A stretch of DNA of 64,000 nt from Centroberyx gerrardi (lineage: Eukaryota; Chordata; Actinopteri; Beryciformes; Berycidae): positions 22,720,676 through 22,784,675 of the forward strand of contig NC_136016.1 in NCBI RefSeq assembly GCF_048128805.1. Direction: 5' to 3'. The notes beneath the pieces are model-generated. The model did not search any database. It was not told where the DNA came from and saw only the letters and a list, made by a program, of their open reading frames with translations. The position numbers were made by a program, and so were the translations under genes. Positions 37,341 to 43,335 of the stretch are shown here, in pieces (positions within the stretch are counted from its first letter, which is position 1; each line of letters starts with the position of its first letter).

Positions 37341-40300
37341 CCAGGTGGAAGTTCCCCAGTTGGACCGGCTGCTGTCGGAGCTGGAGGAGCTGAGCTGTAC
37401 CTGCAGCCACCCGCTGTCCTACACCTCCGCCGCCAAGTGCTACGCCGGCCTGGTCAACAAGAGAGACCCGGGTCAGTCTGGGGCAGCGGTGACACTCTTG
37501 AGGGGCGGGGGGGTTTTGTTCCTTAAACGGTACGGGTCAGAAAGTGAGTTTTAAAAGCCAGAAATCTCAGCGGGTTTGGTTTGTTTTCTTCTTCAGGGGA
37601 TTCTCTGGACGGCATGATACAGAAGACGATGAAGAGAGTGTGCTGTGAGCTGGACTCTCCCTCCTCTCCTGTCCGGACCCAGGCCTTCACCCTGCTGCTC
37701 TGGGTGAGAGACCGTTTAAATATATAAATATAATACTTTAAATATCTCTACTCAAAACTGCTGTTTCATATGGTGCATTGTAATTCTCGTAGGCTATTGG
37801 GACATTTGTTTGTAATTTTATATCTCGATTTTGGTTTAAATAATTGAGAAACGTAGAATATGACCATATAGAAACAATTAATTTAATTTCACCGTCAGCT
37901 GTAATTAAATCAGTCAAGATGTTAATGTAAGATATAATAAGCGAGATAAAATAGTTTTGTGTGGAAAGAGATTAGTGCCAGCAGAGATTGTATTTGAATT
38001 GCATAAATTTGAATATGGCCTGCTCATGTTGATCCGTTTAATTAAAAAAAAAAACAAAAAAAAAAGGGTGATTGGTGATTTGATAAAGAAATGAATGAAA
38101 ATGATTTCAAAAATTTAATTTGTTGTATGTGAAATTTGAAATTCTATTTTCCCGATTCAGTTTTGTTAATTCAAATTGAACTCTGGGCACAGTGTTGACT
38201 GCAAGGCTCCGCCTCCTCCCAAGGCTGCCCCGCCTCTCTCTTCACTTAGCCAATCACAGGCCATGTAGCACTGTACCTCGCTTATCTCCTCAGCCAATGA
38301 TCTAGCCTTATTCTCCCCACTCGGTGAAAGAAAAATCAGTCTGACGATTTTATTTCCTTAACATTAACCGGTTTAATTACATTTTCGACTCATTTAGAAA
38401 GACATTTTATTACATTTTGACCCGTTCTTACATTTGTTCCTCAAGAGAACTACTGCTCTGACTGCTCATGTTAATATCCGAGGAAAAATCTCCTTTCTTT
38501 TTTGGATGGATACAATTGGAAATGTGTATTTTATCTTCTGAAACGTGGGACTCTTTGGTCAGTGTGAACTGGACTGTGGCAGAAAGCGGCCTGTTGTGTT
38601 GTGATGAGTCAGCGGCCTGCTGCTCATATCAAGCTGTGACTGTGAACGCTGCTCCTGTCTGCAGGTTGCCAAGGCTTTGCTGCTCAGATACCACCCACTG
38701 TCCACAGCACTGACCGACAAGGTACACACACACACACACACACGCCAGGATATCTGTGGGTCATTAAAAGTATTAAAATCTTGTAAATCCAGTTATTAGA
38801 GGGCTTATTTTTTCTTTTTTGTGCACTCTGATTAATACAGAACAGGGTTAGTAGTACAATATGCAAAACATCACATATATATTTTTTTCATATTGTCTGC
38901 TTTACTACACAGTTGGACTTTATGTTCTGTAATTAAATTCCTGTTGTCTTTGCTCTTATTCTATCCATTTATATCCGTTTCAGAACTTAACCTTCATTAG
39001 CTTTTTTCAATCAGAAATTGGCTGCTTTTTCCAGCTTTGTTTCTTCATTTTGGTTTTTAATTTGGTCTTAAATTCAATTCCAGGTGGCATTAAAAAAGCG
39101 TTGAATCTGAAAGCAGCATTAACCGCCTCTCTGTTGTTGTTGAAGCTCTTCTCTCTGCTCGGTGACGCTGATCTGGGCTCGATGGCGGCGGACGGCTTCT
39201 CGCTGCTGATGAGCGACTCCGACGACGTCCTGACCCGCTGTTGCCATGCCGACGTGCGCATCATGTACCGCCAGCGCTTCTTCAGCGAGAATTCAGCCAA
39301 GCTGGTCCAGGACTTCAACGCCGCTCCGCAAGGTACAGCAGCACCGAGGGGGAGTCACTGTTTCAAATCAATTTTATATACTGTCCTGGGATTGATTGGT
39401 CTGGTCTGGCACAGCAGAACCTAACTGCACCCCCTCACCCTTTTAAAAGTCAAGTTCTCTAGATTTACATTTACATTTTTACTTGCTCAAAACATCACTT
39501 CTTTATTAAATTCGTCACACGGGAGCATTTCTGTGTGAAGATCTTCGGTTAAATTAGCTAAAATCACCCTGAAATCAAGGAATCCTGATGCTGGGAAAGT
39601 CACTCTTGTTAAAATTCATTTGTTTCAGCCTAATTTTTTTTCATTTTCTGTCTCACTTGCAGAGAAGAAGCCGAGCTACCTGAAAGCTCTCTGCAATATC
39701 GTGAACAAGCTTCCCAAACAGGTTCAGGTCACTGAGCTACCAGCGGTGAGTGGAGAGGAAAAAAAATGCGATCATGTGCCACAGAAAGACTTGAGCTAAA
39801 GAAGGCCAGTAGTATTGTTAGTTCTAGTGTTTCTCCACATTAAAACTACATTTCCCATCAGCCCCGTTGCTTCCCGCCCCCCCTCCCTCCTCCCTGAAGA
39901 GGATCAACATGTTGGAAGTGATTTCTCCATCTTCCTTTCCCTCCTTCCACCATCTGCTGCCAGAAACTCTTTCAGCTTTAGCTCCGTTTGCTCTACAGAA
40001 CCGAACCTCTTCCTGTTTCGTGCCGTAAAGCGATCCAGCAGATTTCCCCTCCAGATCCGACCGGCTGTATCTAATGTTCTTCTCTCCCCCCCCCCGTCCG
40101 TGTCCAGCTGCTGTCTCTGCTGCTGGAGGCGCTGTCGTATCCGGACCAGGCCGTCCAGCTGTCCACCCTGTCCTGCCTGGAGCCGGTGCTGCTCGACCCG
40201 CCGCCGGCGATCATCCAGCAGCTGGAGGCGCTGGTCAGCCGGCTGCTGGCCCTCACCTCCAGTCCGGCCATGGTCAGTGTGGCGCCACAGCTTCTCTACT

Positions 40301-41762
40301 GTGATGTTGCAAAACAGAAACGAGTAAAAAGGCTCCTCCCATAAACTGTAAACAGAAATGAACACCCCGTTTTTTTTTTATTTAGATCTTTGTACACCGG
40401 TATAGAGTCAAGGTGTTCTGAAACGAGTAAAATTATCTCGTCTGGTTTCTCTGGCATGGCAGCCATGACAACAGAAACACTCTCAGACTGACGAGAGGCG
40501 GCGAGCTGGAAAAGTTTAAAAGATAATTCTGGTTATTTTCAACCTGGGCCTTATTTTCCTAGTTCTTGAAGATTGTGTTCAGAGTTTCATCACAAGGACG
40601 TGTTTTAATCATTTTTTGTATTCAGCTGTTGGAGATTAAAATGTCCTGAAGGAGTATTAAGGCTTTTATACAGCAGTTGTGTACTCTGGAAATGTACGTA
40701 CATACATAAGCATGTAACAAAAGAAAACAAGAAAAATCATTAACCATCTCCCGTTACTTCAACAGTTGGCAACATAGCAGCAAATGAAGTATGGCTGGCT
40801 GGGATTTATGGGAATTGTCTGCACAGTAGGAACATATCTGAAACCACTCACTGTGTAATATGCACATAAACACACACACACACACGCTTACTTGAGCTCT
40901 CTTCAGTGTAATTTTTTTCTTTTGTTTCTGTCTCTTGCAGGACGTGCGGACCACCTCTCTGCGGTGTATCAACGCTCTGTCCCGCTTCCCCGAACACGAG
41001 GTAACACTCAACCGTCCATATTTTAGATTCAGCTGCTGTCTCTCTCCACCGGGGAATAGAAACATGACATACCGTATTTCCTCTAATAGTGGTAGTAGTA
41101 CAATTAAAAGTCAGGTCTCCGATAATGCCCGGGGCCGTGGTCGACACGAACAAATAAAGGCCGGCCCCAAATACAGGCCGGGGAAAAAAACAAAGGATAA
41201 AACAACGGTGGATACCGGTAAACTCCTGCTGCCTGTTATACATATAACTGTAGTTTGTAGTAACGTACAAGTGCCACAAGACGGCTCGGCCGGTGGAAGT
41301 CTCTGGAGCATGCCGTCGTCTATTACCGTAATTATCGTAATGCATCGCAGTAACAAAAAAACGTCTACCTAACGTACCCCAACAGAAGCAGATCAGAAAA
41401 CAAGGAGGCTTCGTACTAAAATATGAGCAAATATACTTATCAAACAGAGGGAATTAGAAATAAAGGCCTGTCTCTAATATAAGCCTGCTTCCAATAAAGG
41501 CCTGGTACCCTCTGCAGTTGAGGTAAATAAAGGCCCGGGCCAATATTAGAGGAAATACTGTACACTCTAAAAAGTAAAAAGAAAAGCTTTGAGGAACCTT
41601 TTAACCAGACGGTTCCTTGAAGAACCTTCTAAGTTATGGAGGTTCTTCAAGAAGCTCTTCAGGGATATTTTTCTAGTGAGGAACCCAGACAGCTTATTGG
41701 CTCTCATTGGATAGAACCTCTGAGAAACCCCTTGGTTTAGAGTGTCTGAGCACTGTTCACAC

Positions 41763-41800
<38 letters not shown>

Positions 41801-43335
41801 CTTTATTTGTATAGCACCTTTCATACAAGAAATGCAGCTCAAAGTGCTTTACAACAGAGAAATTACATGCACCGAGTGCTTCACATAAAACTTGATAGTG
41901 AGAATAAGATAAAGAGAGAATAGAATACATAAAATGCATCTTCACATGCAAATAGACATAGAATGAGCATAACATAAGATGGAAAATAAAACCCACTGAG
42001 TAACAATAGTAAAAATATGAGGAATGCATAACATAAGTACATCAAGTAAAATACAAATTTTAAAAGAAGTGCACACATCACAGTTTAAAGCTGCACCAAG
42101 CAAGATTTTTGTGTAAAAAAATGTACATGTCATCAGCCTGTATGCTGCAATAGAGAAGTATCCCATCTCCCCTAATTGAAACGTATTATTGGTATTATTA
42201 TTATTTTGGGGGCGACAGTGGACGAAATGTTTAGCGCCGCTTTAAGCAAAGCGCTTCGCTCTCCGTCGGACTCGGCTGTGTTGCCACGATCAATCAATTA
42301 TCAGCTTAATCCCGACTCTTAATAGGAACTGATGTTTGTCTCTGCCGTGTTTCAGATCCTGCCGTTCCGGTCCAGAATGCTGCGGGGTTTGTCTCGGCCG
42401 CTGGACGACAGGAAGCGGCTGGTGAGGAGCGAGGCGGCTCGGGCCCGGGGAGCCTGGTGAGGAGCAGAGACCGCCACGCTTAAAGAGTTTTATACAACAG
42501 CCAGTTCCGGTCGAGCAGTTTGATTGGACGGGAGTGCCGATTTACAGTCTGGGACGTTTCACTGTATCACTCCGCTTCACAGCTGCTCTGATAGAAACAG
42601 TTTGTGTTGAATCCTGAGAAAACGGTTTCTGTTAGCGGAGACGAGTAAAAGAGAAAAATCTGAATCTGTCGTCTCAAATTACCATTACTTGATAAATAGC
42701 TTTGTTTATAGAAGTGTTGTATAAAATCAAAATCACATTAGAGGTTGTGCTGTTGTACTGTATATCAGGACGGCTGTGATTCGGTCACGATTGTCTCCTG
42801 TTCCAGGGTGTCTGCAAGTTTCACTGTTCAATTTAAGACCTTTTCAATAACAGTCAGAATGAAATATAAGACCAATTTCCCTATCTAAATGACTGTGAAA
42901 ATGAAAACGACTGTAGATCTATCAAGGACTGATTTCTCAGCATAAAAACCATGAAACCACAGAATTTTAAACTGAATTGCAGGCTTTATTTAATTGTATT
43001 CAAGACTATTAAGCCCTTGAGTTTAGATAATATATTTTCTGACACTTTTTCTGGACCTGCAGACACCCGATGTTCATTTCGATGTAGGGCGGGAAATACC
43101 AGACAAACGTGGCTCAGTATTGGTCTCATTACAGTCTTATTCTCTTCTTAAAACCTAGTTTGCTGATAGAAGAGTGTCATGTGAATTTTGAAATCTACCT
43201 TTTAAATGTCCAGTGGAAAAATACATCGTTCCCTGCTGGTGTTCACCTCATATTTATACTCACATTTCCATGACGAGGTGTATCTGTCCTTATTTTTCTC
43301 GCAGGTTCCTCGTAGGAAGTCCAGGAGGAAGCTGA
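14524..43335 (+). CDS. mms19: MMS19 nucleotide excision repair / cytosolic iron-sulfur assembly protein (complete, 31 exons)
   Basis: Thirty-one exons joined at GT-AG borders give 3,108 nt, 1,035 aa plus TGA; human MMS19 has 1,030 aa and 31 exons by memory. Landmarks along the chain are VLIAFYENRLKDHYVI, FEVTSCYFPIDF, DPHGITQEEL, LLPLIIEKLDSDVQSAKLDS, KLVWPSAKLL, VSFLPDNSFPS, ADGFSLLMSD and RPLDDRKRLVR. The protein is an all-helical HEAT-repeat scaffold (N-terminal MMS19 domain about residues 45-310, C-terminal domain about 530-960). With CIAO1 and CIAO2B it delivers 4Fe-4S clusters to DNA enzymes such as XPD, FANCJ, RTEL1 and polymerase delta. Two adjacent ATGs begin the frame; the second (14527) has the better Kozak context. 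Exon coordinates are in the four block entries. It is head-to-head with UBTD1 and tail-to-tail with ZDHHC16. Confidence 0.97.
15712..15950 (+). mobile_element. tRNA-derived SINE-like repeat, copy 1
   Basis: A degenerate B-box region (GGTTGGACTCCCC) is followed by GAGCAAGGCACCGAATCC, GTTGTACTGGGCAGCTCCCA, GCGTTGCTGAAAAAGAGCG and TCCCTGGATAAATTAAA. The same string of landmarks occurs at 23330-23500, and its tail again at about 53695-53745. Not a functional tRNA. Confidence 0.6.
16112..16472 (+). mobile_element. hAT-like MITE family G, copy 2
   Basis: Starts TAGAGCTGCCCAGTATAG and ends near ATTGTGGCCCGGCTG. The longest of three copies; it shares ATATCACGATAATCAT and GTTATCATCA with 61311-61585. 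No clear target duplication was found. Confidence 0.7.
16773..17574 (+). repeat. Dispersed repeat family I, copy 1 (interrupted by a hAT MITE)
   Basis: Matches 53180-53618 from TTCCAGGAGTTATTTAGTGA to GAGGGACTGACACC. The last 160 bases (from about 17415) are almost identical between the copies. The MITE at 16807-17159 is inserted here and absent from the other copy. Contains CCTACGTTTCCCAGAATGCC, resembling a ZNF143/THAP11 site. Open frames shared by the two copies are products of the repeat, not genes. Confidence 0.85.
16807..17159 (+). mobile_element. hAT MITE family B, copy 1, nested in repeat I
   Basis: TAGGGCTGCAAC and GTTGCAGCTCTA are terminal inverted repeats. The element is flanked by a perfect 8-bp duplication GTTGTAAT (16799-16806 and 17160-17167). 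The inside is rich in CGATTAATCG and has no coding capacity. The empty site is at 53200-53220. Confidence 0.95.
17946..18206 (+). mobile_element. MITE family F, copy 1
   Basis: Begins CAGGGTTATATAATATTTTT and ends ACAATAATAACCTTG, matching the ends of 29635-30135 in inverted arrangement, with a shortened inside. No target duplication is evident. Confidence 0.6.
18504..18527. repeat. (TA)n microsatellite
   Basis: Short TA run after an A/T-rich stretch in MMS19 intron 5. Confidence 0.85.
18530..18615 (+). repeat. LINE2-type 3' tail
   Basis: GTAAAGTGTCTTTAAGTGTC, then GGGCTTTATAAATAGGATGT and an ATT-rich microsatellite, which is the typical 3' end of fish L2-like LINEs. Only the tail is present. 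Similar tails are at 34168-34240 and, reversed, at 41762-41870. Confidence 0.5.
18752..18828. repeat. (CA)n microsatellite
   Basis: Perfect 77-base CA run in MMS19 intron 5, among the longest in the window and likely hypervariable. Confidence 0.97.
19127..19153. repeat. (GT)n microsatellite at the MMS19 exon 6 donor
   Basis: The repeat begins six bases into intron 6, so donor and microsatellite are contiguous. Confidence 0.95.
19158..19232 (+). mobile_element. tRNA-like SINE head (not a tRNA gene)
   Basis: TAGCTCAATAGGTAGAGCA fits an A box with a paired D stem (GCTC/GAGC), and GGTTCAATTTCC fits a B box. The acceptor stem does not pair and no sound anticodon stem can be drawn, so this is a SINE or tRNA-derived fragment inside MMS19 intron 6. 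Confidence 0.55.
19421..19460. repeat. (CA)n microsatellite at the MMS19 exon 7 donor
   Basis: Forty bases of AC beginning right after GTGAGA. Confidence 0.95.
19482..19787 (+). mobile_element. hAT-like MITE family C2, copy 2
   Basis: Starts TGGGCCTGAGC and ends ATTCAGCTCTA; flanks TATCAGAT and GTTCAGAT match at 6 of 8 bases. Shares ATGGACCAAAGATTACCTGC (reversed) and TCCAGTTTGGACG with the copy at 7598-7938. Confidence 0.7.
20425..22079 (+). other. MMS19 intron 8
   Basis: A 1.65-kb intron. A copy of repeat J lies at 21607-21780. The acceptor is preceded by a run of 14 C and TTCTCCCCTCCCC. The remainder shows nothing recognisable. Confidence 0.8.
21607..21780 (+). repeat. Dispersed repeat family J, copy 2
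   Basis: Shares TTTTCATGCCAAA, CAGGGTGGAAAAGCCTCTGA and GGGACACTAAAA with 25284-25430 and, reversed, 3752-3880. Confidence 0.65.
22080..28079 (+). CDS. mms19: MMS19 exons 9-15 (residues 222-468)
   Basis: Exons: 22080-22166, 23087-23161, 23774-23851, 24352-24490, 25548-25702, 26837-26918, 27954-28079. They complete the N-terminal HEAT domain (FLLPLIIEKLDSD, GLWASVRREVFQTASE, KLVWPSAKLLHAA) and enter the middle region (SQRRTLLEVLQGF, LPFRQSLCGVVFSALLESN). Exon 15 is preceded by about 690 bp of nearly pure pyrimidines that reach the acceptor CAG at 27951-27953. Confidence 0.96.
22462..22690 (+). mobile_element. tRNA-derived SINE-like repeat, copy 2
   Basis: GAGTGGGCTAGAGGTC resembles an A box and AGGTCACAGGTTCAATCCCC a B box; GTCCTTGAGCAAGACACTGATCC follows, as in many fish tRNA SINEs. 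Confidence 0.6.
23330..23500 (+). mobile_element. tRNA-derived SINE-like repeat, copy 3 (headless)
   Basis: Shares CTTGAGCAAGGCATTTAACC, GTGCTGGTCAGCTCCTA and GGCGTTACTGAAAAAAGAGC with 15712-15950; the tRNA-like head is missing. Confidence 0.55.
23970..24310 (+). repeat. Dispersed repeat family K, copy 2
   Basis: Starts near GAGCGGTTTATTCAAACTCT and contains GGGATTATGGGTAGAAGGAG, GATGCTCATATTCAGCTG and ACCACAGAAGAAGAGACAG. Ends about 40 bases before MMS19 exon 12. The inverted copy at 57715-58290 preserves the same landmarks. Confidence 0.75.
25284..25430 (+). repeat. Dispersed repeat family J, copy 3
   Basis: TTTTCATGCCAAAAACAAGA, GTCAGGGTGGAAAAGCCTCT and GGGACACTAAAAACTG match copies at 21607-21780 and 3752-3880. 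It lies about 120 bp upstream of MMS19 exon 13. Confidence 0.65.
26629..26670. repeat. (GT)n microsatellite
   Basis: About 21 GT units in MMS19 intron 13. Confidence 0.95.
27257..27950 (+). repeat. CT-rich pyrimidine tract at the 3' end of MMS19 intron 14
   Basis: Almost exclusively C and T on the sense strand, with TCTC, CCCTCTCT, TTCTTTCTCC and CTGTCCCC motifs recurring irregularly. It ends CTCTCTCTCCATCAG at the exon 15 acceptor, so the entire tract acts as or extends the polypyrimidine tract. It produces long Ser/Leu/Phe/Pro open frames in all three plus frames (e.g. 27219-28178), which are artefacts except where they run into exon 15. Confidence 0.97.
28134..28475 (+). mobile_element. 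hAT-like MITE family E, copy 1
   Basis: Ends CAGTGGTTCTCAACG and GGTTGAGAATCACTG are inverted repeats; flanks AACTACAT (28126-28133) and AACTAGAT (28476-28483) are an 8-bp duplication with one mismatch. 342 bp, non-coding. Confidence 0.9.
28560..29270. repeat. Dispersed repetitive sequence in MMS19 intron 15
   Basis: Contains AACATGTTTCGACCACTGTA and GTCTTCTTCAGGGCTTT, text recognisable from many fish repeats, and AT-rich sequence. I could not set boundaries or a class, and saw no coding frame with motifs. Confidence 0.4.
29456..35433 (+). CDS. mms19: MMS19 exons 16-21 (residues 468-702)
   Basis: Exons: 29456-29537, 30629-30726, 31915-32076, 33610-33765, 34392-34491, 35331-35433. They encode the middle HEAT region (CDVLLAVEHLTRLVLVEDDH, VRQQCVSALAAVSTEPS, RCFHDIIIPRLLALALQA) and the conserved block VSLFLDGDVSFLPDNSFPSH. 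The introns hold a cluster of MITEs: families F, A, E, B and a foldback element. Confidence 0.96.
29635..30135 (+). mobile_element. MITE family F, copy 2, inserted in a CA microsatellite
   Basis: CAAGGTTATTATAGTTTTG at the left and GATAATAACCTTG at the right are terminal inverted repeats. Both sides are (AC)n (29612-29634 and 30136-30160), so the 8-bp duplication reads ACACACAC and the element lies inside a pre-existing repeat. The inside is T-rich (TTTAGTTTTTATTT) and non-coding. Confidence 0.85.
30785..31310 (+). mobile_element. hAT-like MITE family A, left-truncated copy
   Basis: Nearly identical to 8737-9272 from GACTGCTTGAGA to CACACCTCTG. The first 60 bases of the family are missing. 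It starts 59 bp after MMS19 exon 17. High identity to the other copy suggests recent activity. Confidence 0.85.
32178..32517 (-). mobile_element. hAT-like MITE family E, copy 2
   Basis: CAGTGATTCTCAACC and GTTGAGAACCACTG ends, with a perfect 8-bp duplication TTTTAGAG at 32170-32177 and 32518-32525. Inverted relative to 28134-28475 and very similar to it. Confidence 0.95.
32661..32734. repeat. Near-perfect hairpin
   Basis: Arms of about 35 and 34 bases (32661-32695 and 32701-32734) are reverse complements except for one mismatch and one extra base, around a five-base loop TCTCC. The left arm includes GACTGGGGTAGGGAGAGAGG. Probably a snap-back of a common fish repeat in MMS19 intron 18. Confidence 0.9.
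33134..33568. mobile_element. Foldback element upstream of MMS19 exon 19
   Basis: The two halves are long imperfect inverted repeats: AGACGCTTTTCACCA at the left pairs with TGGTGAAAAGCGTCT at the right, and CACTGACAGATCTTTCTGTT pairs with its complement near 33440. The central loop, about 33360-33400, contains AATGGCTAACCGAGG. Arms are around 170-200 bp with a gap in one arm. Non-coding; a short minus open frame (33461-33871) reads through it. The exon begins 41 bp beyond the element. Confidence 0.9.
34168..34240 (+). repeat. LINE2-type 3' tail
   Basis: TGTAAAGCACTTTGAAAACA, then GTGCTATACAAATAATTATT. Only the tail is seen, as at 18530 and 41762. Confidence 0.55.
34781..35137 (-). mobile_element. 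hAT MITE family B, copy 2
   Basis: TAGAGCTGCAAC and GTTGCAGCCCTA ends and a perfect 8-bp duplication GAAAAGAT at 34773-34780 and 35138-35145. Reverse of the copy at 16807-17159 and very similar along its length. In MMS19 intron 20. Confidence 0.96.
35555..35838 (-). mobile_element. hAT-like MITE family E, copy 3
   Basis: CAGTGGTTCTCAAAC and TTTGAGAACCACTG ends; flanks CTGTAGAG and CTGGAGAG agree at 7 of 8. More diverged and shorter than the other two copies; in MMS19 intron 21. Confidence 0.88.
35991..36603 (+). mobile_element. hAT MITE family C, copy 1, carrying a nested element
   Basis: TAGGGCTGCTGAACGATTTT to ATTAATTGTTCAGCCCTA, with a perfect 8-bp duplication CTTTCCAT at 35983-35990 and 36604-36611. 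Compared with 55547-55922 it has gained an insertion (36147-36509) and lost a segment after GTGTAGGCCA. Confidence 0.95.
36147..36509 (+). mobile_element. MITE family D, nested inside family C
   Basis: CAAGGTCCCCACGGGTCC at the left and GGTATGGGAACCCTG at the right are imperfect inverted ends. TGTGA is duplicated on both sides (36142-36146 and 36510-36514). Contains several TCCTTGAAA-type words. The empty site is at about 55700. Confidence 0.88.
36781..43335 (+). CDS. mms19: MMS19 exons 22-31 (residues 703-1035)
   Basis: Exons: 36781-36864, 37345-37471, 37597-37703, 38665-38721, 39146-39332, 39663-39745, 40108-40272, 40941-41000, 42356-42456, 43305-43335. They encode the C-terminal HEAT domain (AFTLLLWVAKALLLRYHPLS, DADLGSMAADGFSLLMSD, VRIMYRQRFFSENSAKLVQD, LSRPLDDRKRLVRSEAARAR). 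Exon 22 opens with five CAG codons next to the acceptor. Exon 31 supplies FLVGSPGGS and the stop; the tail matches the human ending WFLLGSPGS, which supports this last junction. Confidence 0.95.
37072..37170 (+). repeat. Fragment of a CGATTAAT-type MITE
   Basis: GTTTTTACTTGGTAACTGAC, then ATCGTCAAAATTGGAATTGA and TTCTGTCAATCGACTAATT, related to 3467-3556 and to 52524-52862. Ends not preserved. Confidence 0.55.
37263..37339 (+). repeat. (TG)n at the MMS19 exon 23 acceptor
   Basis: About 38 TG units, with only TTCCAG between the repeat and the exon. It occupies the place of the polypyrimidine tract. Confidence 0.97.
38722..38743 (+). repeat. (CA)n at the MMS19 exon 25 donor
   Basis: The donor GTACAC merges directly with an AC run, so the 5' splice site is the first part of the repeat. 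Confidence 0.85.
39891..40058 (+). repeat. 168-bp dispersed repeat family M, copy 1
   Basis: About 96% identical by eye to the reverse complement of 59930-60097, from TCCCTGAAGAGGATCAACAT to CCCCTCCAGATCC. It lies 50 bp before the MMS19 exon 28 acceptor; upstream is ACTACATTTCCCATCAGCC (39846), similar to a ZNF143-type site. Class unknown. Confidence 0.85.
41072..41560. mobile_element. Tc1/mariner-like MITE (TA duplication)
   Basis: Ends CCGTATTTCCTCTAATAGTG and AATATTAGAGGAAATACTG are inverted repeats with two mismatches; TA flanks both sides (41070-41071 and 41561-41562). The inside has several AATAAAGGCC-type words and no transposase. In MMS19 intron 29. Confidence 0.8.
41762..41870 (-). 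repeat. (TAA)n plus LINE2-type 3' tail, reversed
   Basis: A TAA/AAT microsatellite followed by AAACTTTATTTGTATAGCAC, CTTTCATACAAGAAATGCAG and CTCAAAGTGCTTTACAA, the reverse of the usual L2 ending. Confidence 0.6.

Noticed and set aside
42451-42459. MMS19 ending at the in-frame TGA after GAW
   Set aside because: A consensus donor overlaps this point and a downstream exon restores the conserved tail; kept only as an intron-retention form.
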